The position numbers and the translations under genes are program-made. 64,000 bases of DNA, from the NCBI GenBank assembly GCA_018287875.1, contig JAGVVL010000017.1, positions 2,852,001 to 2,916,000 on the forward strand. The letters run 5' to 3'. This DNA comes from Nigrospora sphaerica (taxonomy: Eukaryota; Ascomycota; Sordariomycetes; Amphisphaeriales; Apiosporaceae). The notes beneath the pieces were generated by a model. It was not told the DNA's origin, did not search any database, and worked only from the letters and a program-made list of their open reading frames with translations. Below, in pieces: positions 23,439 through 34,505 of this stretch; position 1 is the first letter of the stretch; the number at the start of each line of letters is the position of its first letter.

Positions 23439-26400
23439 GCGACGTCACCCACCGGACTCCGGCACCCGGTATGGAGGGATCGATCTCGTGGGGGCGGCGT
23501 GCCGGAGACGATGGACAACGACGCGCCCTCGCGCCATGGCCATCGCCGCGGGTCTCGCTGCCCAGCGCCGGCTGCACGGTAGATGGGTAATGAGACACGG
23601 CTCAGGAAGACGCCGCGAAAACTCGGGCGTTGCTGTCGGGTTGACACCAACCTTGCCCAGTACGGCTTGCGCTTTGTACCATACACTGCATGCAACAATG
23701 ATAACTAGATTTCCATTCCTCCTACATGGGCCCCCGTCCGTCGGGTGATTCGATACGGGGCCACGACCTGGGCTCCCGGTTCTGGTCTGTTCCTCCCCTG
23801 GCGACTGCATCGGGCTTTCGTACTACCGGATAGTTCGGGTCACCAGACATTCGTGGCTGCCAGTGTACCGCGGTCGAGACAGGGCCCGGCAGCCGGCCCG
23901 AGATCCTGGTCGGATGCGTCTAGACAGTGCGCGATCCCGTCTCGGAGGTTTCGGTCGGGACACAGGAGCCCCATCAGCCCGTGCCGACCTGGGTAGGAGA
24001 GCACGGGAACCCAAGCCGAAGGTATCCCCGTTCCCGTCGAGGCAACCATCCGAAAATACTGTGATCGAAGGCCATCCCCGGCTGTCATTCGATGTTGCCT
24101 AAAACCAACCGGGTCGTGCCATGTCTATATTCGCATCATTTTTGCCAAATGGCTTTGTACTCCGGCGAACCCCCCCTCCAGCCCATGCATAGGCGAGATT
24201 ACAGGTGTGTATGCGTGCGCATGCGGCTAGGTACCTTCTCGGGGCCCAGCAAAGCGGACAGAAAGGAGATGAAAGAAACGCACCTGCAATGCGACGAACC
24301 CCTCTCCACAAAAAAGGGCCTGTCGTCGCCTTGACTCGAAGCGACGCCTCGTCTTGCGTCTACCAGCATGTGGCATTATCGGTGGCTTGATGCAGCCATG
24401 GCCGGCGGGTACTCGAATGGCGGGTTCAGCTAGGCAAATCCGTAGGCGGGCACAAGACTCTCGCGAGAAGATTTTCCCGGGCCTGTACGGAGTTCTCTGT
24501 TCGGTAGGTGGCTGGGGAGCACAGTGAGTGCTTCATTAAGGGTCGTCCGGTTGGTACGCCCCCCCCCTTCTTCCCCCAACAACAACAACAACAAATGCAA
24601 GGTCTAGTAGTCGTGGCCGGTGGAAAGTGAGCTGCATTGGAGCTGGAGGGTTTTGGCCTGCTCGGCCGTCTGGCAGCGGACGGGGGAGGGCTTGATAGTC
24701 ACGACCTTACCGACCTAGTCAGGGCGTCAACTGACACCAACGGGTTCCACGGACAGCCGATGAGTTTTGAAGCACTGGGACCTGTTTACATCCAGCGCTG
24801 TTCAGCTGCTTCGGCCACAACCAAACTACCTGGGGTGGAGGCTAAACTGGAGCCTCCTTTTCCCTTTCGCTCTCTCTTTCTCTTTTTTTTGCTCTCTGCG
24901 TATTCTCTGTATTCTCTTTGCTTCCTCAACTGGGCGAAAATGGGTAGGGCGAGGCGTGACTTGCCGGTTCGAGGTGCGAGTTGTGGCCTATGTTTGGGCG
25001 AGAGATGGATCTCCGGGGCCAAGCGGGCTTGAAGGGGGGTGGTTCCCAGGCGCGGGTTCCACGGACGCCCGTGACGGCCCTTGCACCACCAAAGCCACTC
25101 CCGCCGTCGCCGGGGTCTGCTTTTTATAAACTCGTATGCATAACCCCCCTCGCTCCCCCCTCGTTTCGCTCGATACGGGATCGACAAGCACGCGTAGTCA
25201 CTCAGCCCCCGCCGTTGCGTTTCGTTTCTATGGTTCGTTTTTTGGCCCCCCCAGGCGTCGCTGGCGGGGCTTTCTTGACCCGCGAATATTCGCGTGCGAA
25301 GCAGACGGGGGCTGGGGCTATTTTATTCCCCTGCACGGATTCCACGGCGGTGTAGGCGTCGTGATCACGGGTGGGACGAGCACCGGCTCCGAACGACATA
25401 TGGAACAGGGGGAAGGGCCGTATCCGGAGGGCTCGGGACCGGTCAGTCAACTGGAATGGGATTTCGTTCACAAACCGGGGAAGAGAACACGGCGGGCCTA
25501 CCCGTCTTGTGGCGCGCTACGTACTTCAGTAGGTACTTCCTACTGCTAGTCCAGATGCCGGCTGACTTGCCCTGAGGCCAGTGTAAAACAGTAGCGCTAG
25601 GAAAAGTACCCGCTGGGTTCAGGCCTGACGAGTTGAGGAGAGCCGACAGCTGGAGTTTTAGTGACGAGGACCAGGCCGGCGCCTTGTTTCCGGGGGGCTC
25701 TTATTAGTCACAGGCTACCCAAACCTTATGCAGGTCATCCCGAGTGGGTGCAGGTGGGTATCCGCGAAATATAGTCAGTACCTTATTTCTCCGTAGACGG
25801 CTGGTCTGGTTTAGATGGTGCCGCGGTTCGTGGGTGTTTCCCGAGGTGGGAAGGGGAGGCCAAAAAAAAAGAGTCCTGGCCGGCCCTTCTTTCGAGAGAG
25901 GGACCGCCTGCATGCCGCTTTCCTATAGGCTGTGCCCTCGGCCCGGCAACCGCATGGAGACAGAGGCGCATGGGGAGAGGAGTAGGGAATCCAGGTCCTG
26001 CACGCGAGCCCTGTCCGGATTGCACCCTCCACCAATTGGCATGGTGGTGCTGGCGTCGCATTGGCGTGAGACGACGATCAGATCCCCGTCCAGGCGTTCC
26101 CGCGAACCGATTAGACGACTCTTCCCCATTTCCCATGGAGACCTGCGTCCAGCATATCTTCCCCTCCCGCAGGCCCGGGCTAATAAGGGCCTTGTTTCCT
26201 CGCCCGTTGCACTGTACGCACGCAGGTACACACAATTCCTATCTCTCTCCTTCTCTCCCCTTCTTTCGGTTCCCCGGCCTGACCGTATCACCGTTCGACG
26301 CGCAGCGCCGTGACGCTGTAGCGGCCGCCGGCTTCGTCGTCCCGTGCTTGTATTGCCGCGTTGTACCGAGTCCGCCGGTTCGTGCCATCATCCTGATCCA

Positions 26401-26621
26401 GGCCCACTGTTATCTTCGTCCACTATTAGTGTCCGCTTGGCCTTGGACCGAGCCGGGGAGGACTCCAGTTCGTCGCGGCAAAGCAAACCAAGGTGAAGCC
26501 ACGCGCATCACTTGGGCCCGGACCCAGCAAGCGTCGGAAGCCCGCGTAGAATCTCTCCGTCTCTCTCTCACTCTTTCTCGGCCGAGGCGACACGCCGTCT
26601 TTCCCCCTCGCCACCCCAGGC
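23439..26621. other. Gene-poor intergenic region
   Basis: No supported gene in about 3.2 kb. A CAA microsatellite of six units lies near 24,579-24,596. The last few hundred bases before 26,622 are CT-rich and look like promoter and leader of the MFS gene. Open frames such as those around 25,780-26,680 overlap on both strands and have no recognisable domain. Confidence 0.6.
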
Positions 26622-28717
26622 ATGGCGCGCAGTCGCAACCCCAGCTCCGCCCCGTACACCCCTCCGGTCGACGACGATAAGATCGCGCAGGCGTCGCCAA
26701 GCTACGCCCTCGACGACATGCGCAAGGGCCACAGCGCCTCGTCGTCATCGCCGCGGGCCAGCGCCGGCCGCGTCGCCCGCGGCAACGACGTCGATGACGA
26801 TGAAGCACCACCGCCAGACTACAAGGACGACCTGGCCCACCACAGCTCCCGCGGCGTGGGCAGCGTCCTGGACGGCGGCGACGAGGGCAGGTTCCGACGG
26901 GCCGCCAACGGCGACGACGACGGCGGCAGCGTCGAGGAGGGCGAGGTGTACCGCCTCTATAAGAGGAGGTGGTTCGGTCTTGTGGCAATCATCTTTTTGA
27001 ACATAATGGCCAGTTGGGATGTAAGTTGGCATTCCTCTCTTGTCTATGTACTCGCCTTCTTTGCTTCCCTCCGCGGGGAATGGGGCTGGCCCATTTATAC
27101 TCCTCCACAACCCCGGATTTATGGCGGTGTCCACCCAGGCCAGAGGGAGCTTCCGTATGCACGGGGACCTGGCAAACACGCCGATCTATTGAGGGCGCCG
27201 AGTAAACAGCTGACCTCCATATCCCGACGGCATGGATGACGGTTGATCCTCTCAGGTGACACAAGCGCCTGTTTGCCCATCTGTCCCCGGGTTCCTGCAC
27301 CTCGATCGCGCAGCGCACACGAGCGTGCTTGCTCATTGGCCGTGTCCCCAGTGAGGCCGATGCCGTGACTTCACACCAACCCGCGGTTAACCAGCATGGA
27401 AGGTGGCTCTTGTTGCGAAATCGGAAGGCATTAAATGGAGCTGGAGCGGCCTTGACAGAGAGAAGCTGACATGATTCCGGCATCTAGTGGCTCACCTTCT
27501 CGCCCATCTCCCAACATGCTGCCGAGTACTACGGCACCAGCGAGTCCGCCATCAACTGGCTCTCGATTGGCTTCTTCTTCACCTTTGTCGTCGTCAGCCC
27601 CGTCACCATCTGGATGCTGCACTGGGGCGTGAAGCCGTCCATCGTCACCTCGGCGGTTCTGTCCCTGGTGGGCAACTGGGTCCGGTACGGGGGCTCGGCC
27701 GGCGGCGGCGGTGGCAACCTCGGCGTCGTCGTCTTCGGCCAGATCCTGTGCGGCGCCTCCCAGACGTTCGTGCTGAGCGCGCCGACGCGCTACTCGGACC
27801 TCTGGTTCTCGGCGCGCGGCCGCGTGGCCGCCACGGCCGTCATGTCGCTCGCCAACCCCTTCGGCGCCGCGCTCGGCCAGCTGTTGGTCCCCATGATGGT
27901 CGCGGGCCCCGCCGACGTGCCCAACGCCGTGCTCTACGTCGCCGCCATCGCCACCGCCATCGCCGTGCCGGCGTGCCTGGTGCCCGCCGCGCCGCCGACG
28001 CCGCCCGCGCCCTCGGGCGCCACGCCCAAGGAGCCGCTGCTCGTCTCGCTGCGCCGCCTCGCCGGCTCCCTCGAGATCTGGCTCCTCCTCGTCCCCTTCG
28101 CCGTCTACGTCGGCCTCTTCAACAGCGTCAGCACCGTCCTCAACCAGGCCATGGAGCCGCACGGCTTCAGCTCCGACGAGGCCGGAATCGCTGGCGCCGT
28201 GCTCATCGTCGTCGGCCTCGTCGCCTCGGCCGTCGCGTCGCCCATCCTCGACCGCACCAAGGCCTTCCTGCCGGCGATGCGCGCCTTCGTGCCCGTCATC
28301 GGCCTCTGCTACCTCGCCTTCGTCTGGATGCCGGCCACGGGCGCCCTGCCGGGCCCGCTCGTCGTGCTCGGCCTGCTCGGCGCCGCCTCCTTCTCCCTCG
28401 TCCCCGTCGCCCTCGAGTTCCTCTGCGAGCTCGCCCACCCCTGCTCCCCCGAGGTCACGAGCACCCTCGCCTGGGCCGGCGGCCAGCTGCTCGGCGGCTG
28501 CTTCGTCCTCGTCGCCGACGCCCTCAAGGCCGGCCCCGACGCCGACCCCCCCGCCAACCTCGACCGCGGCCTCGTCTTCCACGCCGTCGTCGCCCTCGCC
28601 GCCGTCCCCGTCCTGCTCTGCCTCGGCCTCTTCGGCCGCCAGGACCACGTCAGGATGCGCCGCGCCGCCAGCGACGCCCGCGACCACGGCCCCGAGGGCG
28701 AACGCAGCGTGCCGTAG
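26622..28717 (+). CDS. FLVCR-like major facilitator superfamily transporter
   Basis: Two exons (26622-27020, 27488-28717) encode 542 residues. The splice is phase 0 between SWD and WLTFSPIS. The first 110 residues are hydrophilic, acidic and probably cytosolic (DDDEAPPPDYKDD). Twelve hydrophobic segments follow, starting with RRWFGLVAIIFLNIMASWDW, with the usual six-plus-six layout and a Pro/Ala-rich loop in the middle (PAAPPTPPAPSG). YGTSESAINWLS, GNWVRYGG and the GQILCGASQ region resemble fungal relatives of FLVCR and DIRC2 carriers. In animals FLVCR proteins move haem, choline or ethanolamine; the substrate here is unknown. The intron (467 nt) is long for this organism but has a CTGAC branch site about 20 nt before the acceptor. 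Exon 2 has nearly all codons ending in C or G. The gene is convergent with ERG27. Confidence 0.9.
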
Positions 28718-29365
28718 GAGACCCCGCGGGCAGCGGTTGGACTAGGCAGCGCGGGAGCGGCGTTTTCTTATCCTGCCCCTGTTTGCCTTATGCGTCTTTT
28801 CGATCTTTCCTTTTTCAACGTCATGTTCTCCGTCCCAAAAGGGATAATGTCGCTTATGGCCATTGGCCCTACAGGAGGTTCCGAGCGGACGGGCCCCGAA
28901 AGAACGGATCCAATCTATTAGCCTACCCTGTCCGCAACGCAAGTGATGCAGCTGTCATGATTAGCCCCTCCTTAGTTAGTTACCTTATATACCCCTCTTT
29001 GAGATGTAATACGTGTTCTGGCGTGTGAGCTCGCCAAATCGGCCCTTGGGTGAAAGTCGTCCACAGCACTTGATCGAAGCTCTAATCCAGGGGTACGGCA
29101 AAACGTGCTTGGAAATGGGGAGTCAAGGGGACCGGTCGGCACTTGATAGTGCCCAGCAGCCATGCGCAGCTTTGCCCCTCGACGCCGAGCTAGACTCGAG
29201 AAGGGGCCACGATAGCGAGAGGATTTTGTAGGTATAACGCTGTCTTCCCTCGAATACAGCCAAGCACCCCTCCCTTCTTCTTTTTCGTGACATTAAACCT
29301 CTTGACAACGCCAAAAAGCCCCGGGGCTTTCCCTCGAGGATCCAATTCAACATCGTCCGGCTTCA
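28718..29365. other. Convergent 3' intergenic region (MFS gene and ERG27)
   Basis: About 650 bp lie between two stop codons facing each other. The region is less GC-rich than the flanking genes and holds the 3' untranslated regions of both. No gene or repeat of note is visible. Confidence 0.6.
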
Positions 29366-30908
29366 TCATTTCCTACGGCCCAGGAGGCCCTCCCACAGTT
29401 CCCTCAGCCTCTCGAGCTCGGTCCAGCACTTGACGCCGTCCTCCTCGAACTGGGCGAGGTCGGCCTCGGTGGGCAGCGTGGCGTCCGACTTGCGGCCCCG
29501 CAGCTTGCGCAGGAAGGCCGGCTCCTCAGCGTCCTTGGCGAGCGCGTGCGCGTCCTCGACTCGGCCCTCCCAGCCCCAGCCCTGGACCTCCGTCTTCTTG
29601 GGGGCGGCGCGGCCGCAGCGGTCGGCGGCCGAGCCCCACTTGATGCGCTGCGCGTTGCGGGCCTCGAGCGTCTCGTCGTGCGCGAGCGCGAGCCAGGCCG
29701 TCGCGCACGCGCCCAGGTACGTCTGCACGGGGTGCCAGGGGGAGCCGACGAGGCGTGAGAAGACCATGGTGTAGTAATAGAAGAAGAAGAGGAAGGGGTG
29801 CAGCGGGAAGAGGGGCGTGCACACGATGCCCGGGTGCGAGAGGTAGAAGCGCGGCCGGATGGGCTTGCCGTCGACCGCCGGCGAGGCGAAATAGCCCGCC
29901 GCCGCCTTTTGGACACGGGGGAGCTCCGAGGTGAGAGAGATGATGTCGGTGATGCGCTTGCTGCTCTCGTACGGCGCCTTGCTTCGCAGGCCCTGGAAGT
30001 CGTTGAAGTCGAGATGCCACGACTCGGCGTCGATCGACGACGTCCAAACCACGCGGCCGGGCTCTTCGGTGGCATCGGAACGGGCAAGCAGCGGCATCAG
30101 CTCGTGCGCCAGGAGGTAGTGGCCAAACGTGTTGGCGCAAAAGACCTCGGCCAGCTCGGGCTGTGCCTGGTCGGCCCCTTCCTTGGCGCCCGGCAGCTCC
30201 TGGGGCGGCAGGGTGTTGCTCGTCAGGGCCACCTTGTAAGACGGGAAGGTGACGGCCTGGACCAGCCCCCCCGTGACGATCTGCCGCGCGAATTCCAGCC
30301 AGTTCAGCCCCGACCAGCCGCCGTAGCCGGCGTTGAACAGCGCCGCGTCGAGGCGCGGTATGGCGACATCGCGGCCGCCGGCGACGACGAACGTCGGGTC
30401 GCGTATCTGGCCGTGGACGAGCCGTTCGGCGGCGGCGTAGATCGAGGGCAGCTTGCACAGATCAATCTCGATGGACAGCAGGTGCACGCGGCTAATGGCC
30501 GACTTGGGGTCGTAGTCCAGGCCGGCACGGGCGCGCAGTTTGGTCGACGTCTTGGCCGTCTTTGCGAGGTAGGCGCGCAACGTCTCGATCGTTTCGCGTG
30601 ACTTCTTGGCCGAACGGGTCGTCGGGATCAGGATCAAGTGGGCGGAGAGCGACCGGGTCGCGAGGAATTCGTCAATGAGACGCTGGGCAATGCCGAGTCC
30701 CACGCCGCTGTCATCCTGTCAGTTCGCTGTTCGTGCCGGTGGCGTACGTAGAAGCCAGGGCCGGCATCCGGAAGCGATAGTAGCGTATATGGGAAGGCCA
30801 ATGAGGAGAATAGGGGGAGAGGCATACGTACCTGTTGGCACCTGTGAGCAGCACAAACGTCTGCTCATGGCTCGGCACGGCTTCCCACGGAAGATTCGCC
30901 GTAGTCAT
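29366..30908 (-). CDS. ERG27: 3-keto sterol reductase (short-chain dehydrogenase)
   Basis: Erg27 reduces the C3 keto group with NADPH during C4 demethylation in ergosterol synthesis, at the endoplasmic reticulum with Erg25, Erg26 and Erg28. Exons are 30908-30832 and 30707-29366 (minus strand), 472 residues. The start is the ATG of MTTANLPWEAVPSHEQ, the usual fungal N-terminus; the splice AG|C creates the cofactor motif TGANSGVG (residues 22-29). LILIPTTRSAKKSRET follows as in the family. NAGYGG, ANTFGHYLLAHELMPLL and the VVWTSSIDA serine (about residue 245) lead to the catalytic YESSK (Tyr272, Lys276). A hydrophobic segment rich in Phe and Tyr follows HPFLFFFYYY, probably a membrane anchor, then SPWHPVQTYLGA and KTEVQGWGWEG. 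It is longer than yeast Erg27 (347), as in other filamentous fungi. The family is the target of hydroxyanilide fungicides. Confidence 0.94.
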
Positions 30909-32210
30909 CGTGACGGGAGTGAGTGCGTCTTTGGCCTGCTGTGGAATGGTTCCTTCGAGGGCTGCGCCGGCCGTCGTCGCAAAGAAGGACAAAGCGGCGG
31001 TACAGGTGGTGTTCGGGAAGTTCGGTCGTGCTTTTGGGCTAAAGTACTTTTATAATGTTCCAACCGCGTCGAAGCTCTAGCGGCGCGTAGGCAAATAAGC
31101 TGGCCATCCTGGGATGCAAGGTTCCGCCTACTCGGAATTACAACGACATTGTCGTGGTACCTGGAAATACTCAGGTGAGTCGATTGTCCTCTATTTAGGT
31201 CCTAACTGAGAAGCGTATGCATACACCTTCAACGTTGGGAAGCCAGGGACCACGGTGGAATTTCCAGGATTGCTGTACCGTGACCCAGGAGCTCCCAGGG
31301 CCCGTTCCTGATTTTTTCTGGAGCACGGGAGAGGCACGGTTGGACCCTGCGACCAGCCAGGGGTCGCGGGCATCCATTTATTACTGATCGTCAGACGAAG
31401 GGCCGGGAGCCGCAAAGTGCGGGTGGGATGTGTGATCCGACTGCCTCGGCATTGCTCTCATGCCTCAAGCAGATCGAACCACTACGAATATAGCTGGAAA
31501 CCGTCGTGATACTGGGGACGAAGCGACCAAACGAAGACGACGGCAAGTTCTTCCGGGTTCGGTTCCAGGCGGATTCTATCCGGGCAGGTGTATGACGAGC
31601 ATCATGTGTCAAGAGGGAGAGAAGAAGAGTGAGGAGCCGGGGATAAACGGTGGATTATTTCCCGAATGTTTGCAAAGCCCGGCAATGACCCCAACATGGA
31701 TTCGGTTGGGGATTCGGAGGTGATGGATAACGAACGAGCTGGGCTTACCTTACCTGCCCTGCCCTGCCAATGAAGGATTGCTTCCCTTCCCAGCATCCGG
31801 ATGCCCAGCCGTCAGGAACCACCCTAATCACTATCACTCCACGACCGTCCACCTCATCTCGCCTTCGTAATGCGCAACAGGTTGCCAAACATGCCATTCC
31901 AACCCGACTCGTTTTCGTACCTCGGTTTCGCTGTCATGCTGTCTTCCTACCCACCCTCCTACTACTACTACTTATCTACCTCCTAAGCATTGCCGCCAGC
32001 CAGAGAGAAAGAGAGCTATGGTCAAACAACCCCCCCTACGTAATCACCCACACCACCTCTGCCTACACACACTCCACATCGCCGCCGACATACACAGTAC
32101 CGCAGCTAGCTAGTTCAGCTTAGGCACGGCCGATCTGCCGATAGTGAGAAAACCGACTGCGCCCGCCTTCGTCGTGTAAACTCCGCCCGTCAGTTACGAT
32201 TTCAAGACGA

Positions 32211-32244
<34 letters not shown>

Positions 32245-32354
32245 ACACATACACACATACACTCATACACACATACACACACACGTACACGCACACACAC
32301 ACGCACACGCACTTCTTGCACTCGCTTGCTTCCATCCAAGACCTAGACGGCGCC
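30909..32354. other. Divergent intergenic region between ERG27 and a small membrane-protein gene
   Basis: About 1.45 kb between two divergent start codons. It should contain both promoters. A CA-rich tract just before the plus-strand gene is listed separately; ahead of it (about 31,800-32,120) the plus strand is rich in CCACC, CTAC and CACTCC. No convincing gene is seen in between. Confidence 0.6.
32212..32312. repeat. CA dinucleotide-rich microsatellite in a probable 5' leader
   Basis: About 100 bp of CA repeats with TA, TC, GT and CG interruptions. It ends about 42 bp before the start codon of the small membrane-protein gene, so it is probably transcribed in the leader. Alternating purine-pyrimidine sequence of this kind can adopt Z-DNA and is prone to length change. 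Confidence 0.9.
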
Positions 32355-32751
32355 ATGGGCTCGGGACCGGACATAATGGCCTGGTACACGCACCATCTCG
32401 AGGCTGACCAAGTTTGGGTGCTAGTCGGCTACGTCGCCTATCTTTTTGTAAGTCGCCCGTCCCATGTCGCCCAGTGCGTTCCTCCCCGTCCCCGCGCTCA
32501 CCAAGCCGTAGAAACTGGCGAGTCTCGCCTTCATCGCCCCCCTTTTCGCCCTTCTCGTATTCGATTTCTGTCTGTGGATATGGCGCTTGTCGCGACCCTT
32601 AGGCACCCAGTCTAGTTCGCCTGTGCTCCCATACGAGCAGCGAGCGCCGTACGTCGCACGAACTGGCCTCGCAACCGCGACTTCATCCGGACTTGGTCAG
32701 CCGTCCGGCAGCTCCAAGCGTCCCGGTTTTGCTGCGCCTGCAGACACGTGA
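32355..32751 (+). CDS. Small membrane protein, unknown function
   Basis: Two exons (32355-32447, 32512-32751) give 110 residues. The start codon has a good context (GCGCCATGG). The 64-nt intron has a GTAAGT donor, a GCTCAC-type branch site and a TAG acceptor; the downstream frame then stays open for 79 codons to TGA 32749-32751. The protein reads MGSGPDIMAWYTHHLEADQV, then a hydrophobic stretch at residues 20-56 with VWVLVGYVAYLF before the splice and LAFIAPLFALLVFDF after it, closed by CLWIWRLSRP. The tail is polar and Ser/Pro/Gly-rich. I do not recognise a family. A single long or hairpin membrane segment with a soluble tail is the best description. The stop codon is only 92 bp from the stop of HOM6 on the other strand. 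The intron signals and the hydrophobic match across the junction support a real gene, but it could still be misread. Confidence 0.6.
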
Positions 32752-32843
32752 AGCACATTTGCTATGACAGAACAAAATCGTTTTGGTTTTATTGGATCGC
32801 GGCCGAATACACACCTGGCGAGTCTACAAGGCGCCTTATACCC

Positions 32844-33997
32844 TTACAGCTGAGCAATAACCTTAAGCAAATCGCTTGTCACACCCATGGCCGTTACGTC
32901 ACCGCCGGCGCCGGCGCCCTGTACGATAAGCGGGTTGTTTCCGTAGCGCTTAGTATAGAAGCTGATGATGTTGTCGCTTCCCTTCAGAGCAGCAATGGGG
33001 TGCGACCGGTCAAACATCTCCAGCCCGACCTTGACGGCTTTGGTAGCCACGTCAATACTACCGACGAACCGCACAACCTTGCCCTGCTTCTGGGCCGCTG
33101 CCTTGGTCTCCTCCATCTGGGAGTCGAACTCGGGCAGCTTCTGCAGGAACTCGTCGCCGCTGGCAACCGACTCAAGCTCCTTGGGGATCAGGCTCTGGAC
33201 GGGGAAGGACGTGGGCGACTCAACGGCCAATCCGGCCAATCGAGCGAGGATGGTCAGTTTTCTGGCAACGTCGAGGCCGTTCAGGTCGTCGCGGGGATCC
33301 GGCTCGGTGTAGCCCAGCTCCTTGGCCTTCTTGACCTCGGCGGACCACTGGCCACCGGAACCCTCGAGCGGGGCAAACGAGTTGAAGAGAAACGACATGG
33401 TTCCGCTGAAGACGCCCTCAATCTTGGTGACCTCATCTCCGGTATCGACCAAGTCCTTAAGCGTGGAAATGACGGGCAGACCCGCACCCACCGAGGACTC
33501 GTGGTAAACCTTGGCCCCCGAGGTGGCGGCCGCCGTGAAGATATCCTGCCAAAGCTTGTAGGACCCCGAGAAAGCCTTCTTGTTGGGTGTCACAATGCTA
33601 ATGCCCCGGCTCAGAAAGACGGGGTAGGCGTCGGCCACATCTTGGGAGCTGGTGTTGTCGACTAGAACGACCTTGGAGGGCGCGGCGGCGAGGTAGTCGA
33701 CGATCTTGACAAGCTCCAGCGGGGCCGAGGTCGAAGCCGTCAGGTCCTGGAGGGCGCTCTCGATGGGCAGGGGGCTGTAGTCGGACTTGTACAGAGCCTT
33801 CTTGCTCGTGGCAATATAGCACAGGTTGAGCTTAGGGACGGGCCGTCGAATTGCTAGAGACTGCAGCTGGGACAGGAAACATTTGCCCACGCCACCGGCG
33901 CCTAGAAGTTGTTAGAATGAAGGTGCTCCGTTGATAATGCTCAGGGTGTCGGCTACGCACCAATAATGGCAATGAAGACCTGGCTAGTAGAGGACAT
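32844..33997 (-). CDS. HOM6: Homoserine dehydrogenase
   Basis: The enzyme reduces aspartate semialdehyde to homoserine with NAD(P)H, the branch point toward threonine, methionine and isoleucine, in the cytosol. Exons 33997-33961 and 33901-32844 (minus strand) encode 364 residues, close to yeast Hom6 (359). The 37-nt first exon is needed to complete the nucleotide-binding motif: MSSTSQVFIAIIG joined to AGGVGKCFL (GxGGVG). VVLVDNTSSQDVADAYP, the PNKKAFSG motif, SSVGAGLPVISTL and EGVFSGTMSFLFN follow. The family signature LGYTEPDPRDDLNGLDVARK, with its Glu, Asp and Lys residues, is intact. The C-terminus (IVQGAGAGGDVTAMGV) is typical. The intron is 59 nt. No separate aspartokinase or ACT domain is present, as in other fungi. 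Confidence 0.97.
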
Positions 33998-34505
33998 GGT
34001 AATTGGGGGACACGGAGGCTCGCAGTTCAGTACTAAGGTGATGGTGTTGTGTGCAGCACAGAAACTTTCAGTCTACTCGAGCATCGCAGTTTACCAGTTA
34101 GTAGGTGACACGGATGGGATAGAGCCAATGTGGACGTGGGGTCATTCCCGCCCCGATCGCGGGGCTCTTGCAATCAGTCAAGGGTACTTCACAAGGCAAG
34201 TCGTCAGAGGCTGGGCGTTTTATTCAGGGACGCAGGCTAGGGATTGCTAGAAGGTTAGGACGCTACAAGGCCTGTAATACGCCATGTACCTTGTACCTAC
34301 ACACTGCCGGCCAGTGGATGGCGCTCCACTCAACGTGCGACTTTCGCAGACGGGCTTGGCGGTCATCAACTGCGCACCTTCAACATTTACCACCACCCTC
34401 CACGGAGCCCTGAACACCGCATCGTTGCAAACCGCAGCATCCCGGAGTTCTTGCTCGCTTTACCCTCTCAACTGCTTGGGTCTTCCCGAGCCATCTACTA
34501 CCAAC
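33998..34505. promoter_or_regulatory. Divergent promoter region of HOM6 and the CCDC174-like gene
   Basis: This 508-bp stretch separates two start codons that point away from each other and must carry both promoters. The half nearest the CCDC174-like gene is CACC- and CCTCC-rich. A weak match to the Gcn4/Cpc1 site (TTGACTGA on the minus strand, near 34,174-34,181) differs by one base from the consensus and is not strong enough to call. Confidence 0.5.

Noticed and set aside
27431..28687. Minus-strand frame of 418 codons over the MFS gene
   Set aside because: It is antisense to a transporter exon with nearly all codons ending in C or G, which removes stop codons on the opposite strand; low-complexity Glu/Gly/Ala composition.
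27487..29028. Plus-strand frame of 513 codons over the MFS exon 2
   Set aside because: It is an Arg/Pro-rich alternate phase of the transporter exon; the MFS frame carries all the membrane segments.
26622..33997. Metabolic gene cluster (transporter, reductase, dehydrogenase side by side)
   Set aside because: The neighbours are conserved primary-metabolism genes (Erg27, Hom6) and a generic carrier; no synthase, P450, methyltransferase or pathway regulator is present.
34168..34185. Gcn4/Cpc1 site upstream of HOM6
   Set aside because: The match to TGACTCA has a mismatch and there is only one copy, so it is not better than chance.
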